The translations under genes were made by a program, and so were the position numbers. This document shows, piece after piece, positions 57,187 to 64,000 of a DNA stretch of 64,000 nt (its first letter is position 1; every line of letters starts with the position of its first letter). Source of the DNA: Mannheimia bovis. GTDB lineage: Bacteria; Pseudomonadota; Gammaproteobacteria; Enterobacterales; Pasteurellaceae. The notes beneath the pieces are model-generated. The model had not been told where the DNA came from, made no database searches, and worked only from the letters and a program-made list of their open reading frames with translations. The stretch is taken from positions 1,194,798 to 1,258,797 of the forward strand of contig NZ_CP061280.1 of the NCBI RefSeq assembly GCF_014541205.1, given 5' to 3'.

Positions 57187-57948
57187 ATGCCAACATTAAG
57201 TGTTGCAATGATTGTAAAAAATGAAGCTCAAGATTTAGCAGCCTGTTTAGAAACGGTAAAAGGCTGGGTTGATGAAATCGTCATTTTAGATAGCGGTAGC
57301 ACAGATGAAACACCACAAATCGCTGCGGCGTATCACGCCAAATTCTATACCAATACAGATTGGCAAGGTTTCGGTAAACAACGCCAGCTTGCTCAACAGT
57401 ATGTAACAAGTGATTATGTACTTTGGCTTGATGCAGATGAACGAGTAACCGAAGAACTGAAGCAATCAATTTTACAAGCGGTTAAAAATGATGAAAAAAA
57501 TACCGTTTATAAAATCAGCCGATTAAGTGAAGTGTTTGGCAAGCAAATTCGTCATTCAGGCTGGTATCCGGATTATGTGGTGAGGTTATATCCGACAAAG
57601 TTAGCTCGTTACAATGATTCTCTTGTTCACGAAAAGGTCGTCTTTGATTCAGCAACCAAAGTTGAAAAATTACAAGGTAATTTATTGCATTTTACTTATA
57701 AAAATATTACCCACTATCTGACTAAATCAGCACATTATGGCTCAGAATGGGCAACACAACGAGTCAAACAAGGGAAAAAAGTGTCCCTCTTTAGTGCATT
57801 TAGCCACGCGTTAAGCAGTTTTGTGAAAATGTATCTTCTGAAAAAAGGGTTTTTAGACGGTAAACAAGGTTTGCTGCTGGCAGTACTTTCGGCACAATCA
57901 GTCTTTAATAAATACGCAGATCTGTGGGCGAGAGGACAGGGGAAATAA
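57187..57948 (+). CDS. GT2 glycosyltransferase, WaaE/KdtX-LgtF group
   Basis: A 253-residue GT-A glycosyltransferase of the group that adds a beta-glucose to heptose I in LPS inner core. [43 protein letters not shown] is the nucleotide-binding half, with [12 protein letters not shown] as the D-x-D metal site; the middle [14 protein letters not shown] is typical of the KdtX/WaaE/LgtF proteins. The exact linkage cannot be read. AAGGATAG precedes the ATG. A second glycosyltransferase begins one base after its stop region (57950), so the two are coupled. Confidence 0.85.
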   Translation: MPTLSVAMIVKNEAQDLAACLETVKGWVDEIVILDSGSTDETPQIAAAYHAKFYTNTDWQGFGKQRQLAQQYVTSDYVLWLDADERVTEELKQSILQAVKNDEKNTVYKISRLSEVFGKQIRHSGWYPDYVVRLYPTKLARYNDSLVHEKVVFDSATKVEKLQGNLLHFTYKNITHYLTKSAHYGSEWATQRVKQGKKVSLFSAFSHALSSFVKMYLLKKGFLDGKQGLLLAVLSAQSVFNKYADLWARGQGK

Positions 57949-57949
57949 T

Positions 57950-58975
57950 ATGTCGCAAAAACAGGCGGTTTTATTTATCAATATGGCAAAGGGATTCGGT
58001 GGCGGTGAGTTTTATACCGAGCAACTAATCAAGAATTTAGAGGGATATCAGTGTTATTTTTTAGGAAAAAAATCAGGAAAACTTACCGCTTGTATCCAAA
58101 AAAATTTACCGGAAGTAAAAGTTATCAGTCTTTGGAGTGCCATTAAGCTCGCTTTATCAGAGAAAAATCTGATTGTTCATGCTTTAGATGGTCGAGGGGC
58201 TCATTTTGCCGGAATCTTTAAACGTTTTTTTAAAACTATAAGCGTGATTACTCGCCAAGTTAATTTTGCGTTTAAACGTAAATCTTCACAAAAAGCCTAT
58301 GAAAATGCGGATATGCTGGTTGGTGTGAGCCAATCTATAACGCAAAATTTGGCAAAATTAAACCCAAATGCTCAGACAGTTTACGGCTGTTTAAAGCCAT
58401 TACAAGAAAACAAAGAATTTGAACAACAATTTTTTGCCAACCCACTGCATTCACTTAAAATTGCCCATATTGGTAATTTCCAAACTGTAAAAAATTTCCC
58501 ACTAACGATTGAGCTTGCCAAACAAAATCCTGATGTATACTTTTACTTGGTAGGTGCAGGCGAGTTAGAAAATGAGCTAAAAATTCAATCAAAAGGATTC
58601 AATAATATCTACTTTATTCCTTTTACACCATACATCGGTAGTGTGTTAAAAAATGTGGATTTACTGATTGTTCCATCTCATTCGGAAGGTTTGGGTATGG
58701 TAATTTTAGAAGGTTATCAATACCAAGTCCCAAGTATTGCTCACGCAACAGGTGGTATTCCTGAGATCATTGAACAAAAGAAAACAGGCTTCTTAGTAAG
58801 CCCAAATCAAATTGAGCAGTATCAGGCTATTTTAGATCGTCTACTTGCCGAACCTACCTGTTTTGCAGAATTACGCCAAAATATTACCGCTTATCTGGTA
58901 AAAAAAGATTTTTCCGCACAGAGAATGGCGAGAGAATATGAAGCGATTTATCGGCAAGTTTTGAAAAATCATTGA
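57950..58975 (+). CDS. GT4-type glycosyltransferase, probably LPS core
   Basis: A 341-residue GT-B fold glycosyltransferase. The N-terminal half opens AVLFINMAKGFGGGEFYTEQLIKNL, and the C-terminal half has KIAHIGNFQTVKNFPLTIELAK, VYFYLVGAGELENEL and the GT4 signature IVPSHSEGLGMVILEGYQYQVPSIAHATGGIPEI with the conserved Glu residues. It follows the WaaE/LgtF-type gene by one base, which points to a shared LPS-core pathway. The sugar donor and acceptor are unknown. An uptake signal lies in its coding sequence (58084). Confidence 0.85.
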   Translation: MSQKQAVLFINMAKGFGGGEFYTEQLIKNLEGYQCYFLGKKSGKLTACIQKNLPEVKVISLWSAIKLALSEKNLIVHALDGRGAHFAGIFKRFFKTISVITRQVNFAFKRKSSQKAYENADMLVGVSQSITQNLAKLNPNAQTVYGCLKPLQENKEFEQQFFANPLHSLKIAHIGNFQTVKNFPLTIELAKQNPDVYFYLVGAGELENELKIQSKGFNNIYFIPFTPYIGSVLKNVDLLIVPSHSEGLGMVILEGYQYQVPSIAHATGGIPEIIEQKKTGFLVSPNQIEQYQAILDRLLAEPTCFAELRQNITAYLVKKDFSAQRMAREYEAIYRQVLKNH

Positions 58976-59004
58976 TAATTGAACAAAGCAAAAATTAAAT
59001 GGTC

Positions 59005-59031
59005 GATAGGGTAAGATTCCTTACAGCTATC
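59005..59031 (+). promoter_or_regulatory. Leader hairpin before the DUF1287 gene
   Basis: GTAAG pairs with CTTAC around ATTC, and an outer GATAG pairs with CTATC. The stem ends 14 bases before the ATG, where no clear ribosome binding site is present. A role in translation is speculative. Confidence 0.35.
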
Positions 59032-59045
59032 CTCTCGGACTCATA

Positions 59046-59633
59046 ATGCAAAATCAATTAACTATTTTATATGCTTTTTTCTTATTAATTTCTAGTTCAA
59101 CTTTTGCTGATAATATAACCTTAGTAGAGAATGCTAGGAAACAGATTGGCGTTACACTGAGCTACGATCCCAAATATCGAAAAATCGATTTCCCAATGGG
59201 AGATGTGCCGGAGACAACAGGTGTTTGTACCGATGTGGTGATTAGGGCTTATCGTCAGCAAGGGCTCGATTTACAGCAAGCGGTCAATAAAGATATGAAA
59301 TCTGCTTGGGCAAAATACCCGAAACTTTGGGGGCTGAAGACAACAGATCCGAATATCGATCACCGTCGTGTGCCAAATTTAGAAACCTTTTTTAGTCGCC
59401 ACGGACAAACGCTCTCTTTAACCGATCTTTCCACTTTCCAAGCGGGCGATATTGTCACTTGGCGATTGCCGAAAAATTTACCTCATATCGGTATTGTGTC
59501 CGATAAAAAATCTTCAGACGGTACACCTTTAATCATCCATAATATTGGACGGGGTACGCAGGAAGAGGATGTATTGTTTAAATATAAAATCGTGGGGCAT
59601 TATCGATTGCCTGAAAATATGAAATTCAAATAG
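59046..59633 (+). CDS. DUF1287 secreted protein, NlpC/P60-like
   Basis: A 195-residue exported protein with a signal peptide (about 1-21, FFLLISSSTFA). The DUF1287 core shows VENARKQIGVTLSYDPKYRKIDFPMGDVPETTGVCTDVVIRAY, with a candidate nucleophile Cys61, and GDIVTWRLPKNLPHIGIVSD with His147 as its likely partner, an arrangement like papain-type NlpC/P60 peptidases. DUF1287 has no established substrate; a cell-wall peptide is plausible given the next gene. Its stop codon overlaps the start region of the L,D-transpeptidase gene, so they are coupled. Confidence 0.85.
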   Translation: MQNQLTILYAFFLLISSSTFADNITLVENARKQIGVTLSYDPKYRKIDFPMGDVPETTGVCTDVVIRAYRQQGLDLQQAVNKDMKSAWAKYPKLWGLKTTDPNIDHRRVPNLETFFSRHGQTLSLTDLSTFQAGDIVTWRLPKNLPHIGIVSDKKSSDGTPLIIHNIGRGTQEEDVLFKYKIVGHYRLPENMKFK

Positions 59634-59644
59634 TGAGAGAAAAA

Positions 59645-60244
59645 ATGAGTAAATTAATAAAGATAATGCTGTTTACTAGCGGAGTAACTATCGCTACAGC
59701 GGTAGCCTTTTTCTCAATGCAAAATAAAGAGATAAGTCGAATGATACCAAAACAATTACTTGAAGGTGAGATTGAGGCTGCACCAATGGTAAAAAATTTT
59801 GAATCTTTACCAGAAGGAATTGAAATTACTCGTTTGGTGGTACTCAAAGGACAACGTCAAATGTTTGCTTATAATGGGGATAAACTTATTAAAATTTATC
59901 CAATTTCTTTAGGTTTTAATCCAATAGGGCATAAACAATTTGAAGGCGATGGCAAAACCCCAGAAGGGATTTATACTATCAACGAACGAAACAAAAACAG
60001 CAACTATCATAAAAATCTGGGTATTTCTTATCCTAATAGCCAAGACAAGGCATTCGCAGAGGCTCAAGGGAAATCAGCGGGCGGATTAATTAAAATTCAC
60101 GGTTTACACAATGGATTTGGCGATATCGGACGTAACCACTTACTGAAAGATTGGACACACGGTTGCATTGCCGTAACAAATGAGGAAATTGATGAGCTGT
60201 TTTCATCAGTTATACATCGGGCTGAAATTGAAATTAAGCCTTGA
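59645..60244 (+). CDS. L,D-transpeptidase-like protein (YafK family)
   Basis: A 199-residue protein with an N-terminal signal or anchor (MLFTSGVTIATAVAFF). The YkuD domain has ITRLVVLKGQRQMFAYNGDKLIKIYPISLGFNP, GDGKTPEGIYTI, GLIKIHGLHNGFG and the catalytic DWTHGCIAVTNEEIDELF with its Cys. YafK/DpaA relatives detach Braun lipoprotein from peptidoglycan or act as transpeptidases; which applies is open. GAGAGA before the ATG at 59645 decides against a GTG at 59633. It sits between two other wall-related genes. Confidence 0.87.
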   Translation: MSKLIKIMLFTSGVTIATAVAFFSMQNKEISRMIPKQLLEGEIEAAPMVKNFESLPEGIEITRLVVLKGQRQMFAYNGDKLIKIYPISLGFNPIGHKQFEGDGKTPEGIYTINERNKNSNYHKNLGISYPNSQDKAFAEAQGKSAGGLIKIHGLHNGFGDIGRNHLLKDWTHGCIAVTNEEIDELFSSVIHRAEIEIKP

Positions 60245-60288
60245 TATTTTTAGCTACAAGCGGTCATTTTTCCTTGAAAGTTTGCAAA

Positions 60289-60804
60289 TCACTGTCTAAT
60301 CAACGGATACGGATTTATTGCTCCGCTTGGTGTATAAATACCATAATGCAAGTGTGGCGGCGTGCCTCTAGCATTACCACTGTCGCCTACTGTGCCAATG
60401 ATTTCTCCTTGCTCAATCCATCGGTGGCGGGAAATATTGCCATAATCTTCTAAATGGGCGTAGTAGTGTACGGTTCTACCTGTCATAACCGAAACTACTT
60501 TACCTCCTAGTCTGTTTGTGCCAATTCGCACTACAACCCCGCTCGTAGTGCTACGAATAGGTGTTCCTCTCGGTGCAAAAATATCTACGCCTTCGTGCTT
60601 ACGTCCACCACTTCTTGGGCTGTGCCAACTGTCAATAAAGCGTTGCCCTGCAATAGGATTTGGCAAACTTTGTTTAGTTGGAATGCCTTGTTTTAATGTC
60701 GGTATCCAACGCAGATAATCATAGAGATAAGGTACTTTAAATTGCTCAATACCGATCAAAGTAATCAACAGTATAACAATCCCTATTAGGCATTTTTTTA
60801 ACAT
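60289..60804 (-). CDS. M23 (LytM-type) metallopeptidase-like protein
   Basis: A 171-residue protein with an N-terminal membrane anchor (LIGIVILLITLIGIEQF) and a compact LytM domain. Zinc ligands are His70 and Asp74 (RKHEGVDIFAPRGTPI) and His153 in PPHLHYGIY, with His117 and His151 as the remaining active-site histidines. All catalytic residues are present, so it is likely an active peptidoglycan DD-endopeptidase, unlike degenerate EnvC/NlpD. It lacks LysM or coiled-coil regions. It is convergent with the L,D-transpeptidase gene, and an uptake signal lies between them. Confidence 0.87.
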   Translation of the reverse strand: MLKKCLIGIVILLITLIGIEQFKVPYLYDYLRWIPTLKQGIPTKQSLPNPIAGQRFIDSWHSPRSGGRKHEGVDIFAPRGTPIRSTTSGVVVRIGTNRLGGKVVSVMTGRTVHYYAHLEDYGNISRHRWIEQGEIIGTVGDSGNARGTPPHLHYGIYTPSGAINPYPLIRQ

Positions 60805-60922
60805 ATCTATCTCCTAAAGAACTTAATATGACAAGCGGTTATATTTTACGGAAAATGTGCAAATCTGATGTGTAAATTTTAGATGAATTTTTAACGCTTT
60901 TCAGCTAGAATATTTCCCTTGA

Positions 60923-62314
<1,392 letters not shown>

Positions 62315-62359
62315 TAAGTTGATCCAAATTCTGATAACTTTTAGAATTTAACAAAAGCT

Positions 62360-62388
62360 GCCCCAAAGTTAATGCTTTGGGGCTTTTG
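62360..62388 (+). terminator. Terminator of argG
   Basis: GCCCCAAAG (62360-62368) pairs with CTTTGGGGC (62375-62383), followed by a T-rich run. Confidence 0.85.
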
Positions 62389-62405
62389 TTTGTAAAGTGA
62401 ATGTG

Positions 62406-62867
62406 ATGAAATTAGTTGAAATTTTTACAGATGGCTCGTGTTTGGGGAACCCCGGCAAAGGGGGAATTGGCATTCTGCTTCGCTATAATGGGCACGAGAA
62501 AGCTGTCAGCAAAGGTTATTTTCAAACCACCAATAACCGAATGGAATTGCGAGCGGTGATCGAAGCCTTATCAATGCTAAAAGAGCCCTGTAAGGTGCAA
62601 CTTAACAGTGATAGCCAATATATGAAAAATGGCATTCAGAAATGGATTTTTAACTGGAAGAAAAACGACTGGAAAACCAGTGATAAGAAACCCGTTAAAA
62701 ATAAAGATTTATGGATTGCGTTAGATAAAGAAATTCAACGCCACCAAATTGAATGGGTGTGGGTGAAAGGGCATTCAGGTCATCGTGAAAATGAAATTTG
62801 TGATGGGCTGGCAAAAAATGGGGCAAACAATCCGACTTTAGATGATGTCGGCTATGTTGTAGAATAA
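62406..62867 (+). CDS. rnhA: Ribonuclease HI
   Basis: A 153-residue endonuclease degrading the RNA strand of RNA-DNA hybrids. The four catalytic acids are visible: Asp9 in [11 protein letters not shown], the Glu in NNRMELRAV, the Asp in NSDSQY and the Asp in [15 protein letters not shown]-type [18 protein letters not shown] is the basic handle region. The length matches E. coli RnhA (155). The start is ATG at 62406 or GTG at 62397; neither has a strong ribosome binding site. The gene stands alone. Confidence 0.96.
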   Translation: MKLVEIFTDGSCLGNPGKGGIGILLRYNGHEKAVSKGYFQTTNNRMELRAVIEALSMLKEPCKVQLNSDSQYMKNGIQKWIFNWKKNDWKTSDKKPVKNKDLWIALDKEIQRHQIEWVWVKGHSGHRENEICDGLAKNGANNPTLDDVGYVVE

Positions 62868-62876
62868 GTATTTTTA

Positions 62877-63004
62877 CAAGCGGTTATATTTACTCGCTAC
62901 GCTCGCTCCTTCGGAGCCGTTGGCAAAGCCAACGTTCAAACGCAAAGCACTTGTTACGAAAAATTTGCAATCTGCAAAATTTTCAAAAAATCTTACCGCT
63001 TGTT
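62877..63004. repeat. Uptake-signal pair enclosing a hairpin-rich cassette
   Basis: ACAAGCGGT at 62877-62885 and ACCGCTTGT at 62996-63004 flank about 110 bases, much more than other pairs here (10-50). The inner part 62892-62950 is GC-rich and holds two tight hairpins: GCTCC-TTC-GGAGC (62905-62917) and CGTTGGC-AAA-GCCAACG (62918-62934). It resembles a small mobile or dispersed palindromic element that entered an uptake-signal terminator. The structure is seen; the origin is inferred. Confidence 0.6.
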
Positions 63005-63042
63005 AATTTGTGTAGATGAGTAATTTTTAGCAAAATAGGGCT

Positions 63043-63058
63043 ACGCAAACGTTTTCTT
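63043..63058. promoter_or_regulatory. PurR operator of cvpA-purF
   Basis: ACGCAAACGTTTTCTT matches the PurR consensus (ACGCAAACGTTTTCNT) fully. It lies 42 bases before cvpA. PurR repression of cvpA-purF is established in E. coli. Confidence 0.8.
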
Positions 63059-63099
63059 TTTTTGTAAAATAGGAGAGCTTTAAGCTTTTAAGGGTTTTT

Positions 63100-63603
63100 A
63101 TGGTTGATTTAATTATTATCGGGATCATTGCATTTTCTGTACTGGTAAGTTTATGGCGAGGATTTACGAATGAGGCGTTATCGCTCCTCGGTTGGGTAGT
63201 TGCTTTTTTTGTAGCAAGTTCATTTTACCCTTATCTAAGTGGCTATTTCACCCAGATAAATTCAGTTTACCTACAAAATTCAGAGTTTTTACGCAATGGT
63301 TTAGCAGCAGCCATTTTATTCATTTTAACGTTAATCGTATGTGGCGTAATTAATGGTTTATTAGGCAAGGTGATTGATTTAAGCGGCTTGTCTATTACCG
63401 ACCGCATTTTAGGCGGTGCTTTTGGGGCATTACGCGGCATTTTAATTGTTTCGGCAATTTTGTTTTTCTTAGATACTTTCACGCAAGCAAGCCAAACGGA
63501 ATTATGGAAATCATCATTACTAATTCCACATTTTGACTTTATTGTGAAATGGTTCTTTGAGCAGTTACAAACAAATTCTACTTTTCTAAACTCGACTAAA
63601 TAA
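63100..63603 (+). CDS. cvpA: CvpA membrane protein
   Basis: A 167-residue inner-membrane protein with about four helices. [41 protein letters not shown] is the conserved start and [27 protein letters not shown] the second conserved block. It is needed for colicin V production in E. coli and linked to envelope stress and bile resistance, with the mechanism unclear. The length matches (162). It precedes purF by 14 bases in a PurR-boxed operon, as in E. coli. Confidence 0.95.
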   Translation: MVDLIIIGIIAFSVLVSLWRGFTNEALSLLGWVVAFFVASSFYPYLSGYFTQINSVYLQNSEFLRNGLAAAILFILTLIVCGVINGLLGKVIDLSGLSITDRILGGAFGALRGILIVSAILFFLDTFTQASQTELWKSSLLIPHFDFIVKWFFEQLQTNSTFLNSTK

Positions 63604-63617
63604 AGAGGTTTTTCTAT

Positions 63618-64000
63618 ATGTGCGGCATTGTCGGTATTATTGGGAACTCGCCTGTCAATCAGGCGATTTATGATGGCTTAACATTATTACAACACCGAGG
63701 ACAAGATGCCGCAGGTATCGTTACCATAGACGATGAAAACCGTTTCCGCTTACGCAAAGCGAACGGTTTAGTGAGTGATGTGTTCCAACAAGAACATATG
63801 CTACGTTTACAAGGTAATGTGGGGATTGGGCACGTTCGTTATCCAACAGCTGGGAGTTCAAGTGTATCAGAAGCTCAGCCTTTCTATGTCAATTCACCAT
63901 TTGGGATTACGCTTGTACATAATGGTAACTTAACGAATAATGCAGAGCTAAAAGAGCGTTTGTTTAATGAAGCTCGTCGCCACGTTAATACCAATTCAGA
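63618..64000 (+). CDS. purF: Amidophosphoribosyltransferase, N-terminal part (partial)
   Basis: The first 127 residues of the first enzyme of purine synthesis, which aminates PRPP with glutamine. The nucleophile is Cys2 (MCGIVGIIG), with [41 protein letters not shown] and [14 protein letters not shown] as glutaminase-loop motifs. The phosphoribosyltransferase domain is beyond the window end. AGAGG lies before the ATG, and cvpA ends 14 bases upstream. Confidence 0.95.
   Translation, partial: MCGIVGIIGNSPVNQAIYDGLTLLQHRGQDAAGIVTIDDENRFRLRKANGLVSDVFQQEHMLRLQGNVGIGHVRYPTAGSSSVSEAQPFYVNSPFGITLVHNGNLTNNAELKERLFNEARRHVNTNS

Overview
This window reads as ordinary chromosomal DNA of a member of the Pasteurellaceae. 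The best clue is the 9-base DNA uptake signal ACAAGCGGT. I counted about 37 exact copies by eye on both strands, where roughly 0.5 would be expected by chance. This is the core of the Actinobacillus pleuropneumoniae/Mannheimia-type uptake sequence, not the Haemophilus influenzae-type AAGTGCGGT. The proteins look like gamma-proteobacterial (Haemophilus/Actinobacillus-like) orthologues, and the AT-rich composition fits. I see no prophage, insertion sequence, CRISPR array, rRNA or secondary-metabolite cluster, and no gap between genes longer than about 300 bases.

Layout. 1-6.0 kb: the uvrC tail, an NCS2 purine permease, trxA, hflK-hflC and purA. 6.2-6.4 kb: two tRNAs (Arg-UCU, Pro-UGG) on the minus strand. 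6.5-15 kb: folD, thiI, raiA, lpxL, dapA, sdaA, purH and a small acetyltransferase. 15-24.4 kb: an orphan GIY-YIG protein, dacB/greA, ppc, a short FKBP isomerase, a TPM-TPM-LemA module and a RarD-like permease. 24.5-28.6 kb: the fructose PTS operon fruB-fruK-fruA on the minus strand. 28.9-38.6 kb: the divergent glycogen operon glgB-glgX-glgC-glgA-glgP. 38.7-45 kb: trmJ, pntA-pntB, a 52-residue DUF1328 protein, udk-dcd and a LysE/ArgO exporter. 45-50 kb: mreB-mreC-mreD-rarA and a znuB-like permease. 50-57 kb: a YafJ-like amidotransferase, xseB-ispA, a MOSC protein, an LtaS-like sulfatase-fold protein, pgpB-nagK and yhbY. 57-61 kb: two LPS-type glycosyltransferases, then three envelope genes (DUF1287, L,D-transpeptidase, M23 peptidase). 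61-64 kb: argG, rnhA, cvpA and the start of purF.

Two regulatory themes tie the window together. First, five good PurR-like boxes (around 343, 6500, 14705, 60936 and 63050) precede a purine permease, folD, purH, argG and cvpA-purF. Those at purH and cvpA-purF are expected; the ones at argG and folD deserve attention. Second, the 286-base region between fruB and glgB carries a perfect CRP core, a weaker CRP-like site and three CG-centred palindromes resembling Cra/FruR operators, which suggests joint control of fructose uptake and glycogen synthesis.

I did not find a clearly new biological system. The candidates most worth a second look are the argG PurR box, the fru-glg control region, a hairpin-rich cassette lying inside an uptake-signal pair before cvpA, the orphan GIY-YIG gene and the three-gene cell-wall cluster. 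All functional calls rest on recognising protein families by eye; no searches were run.
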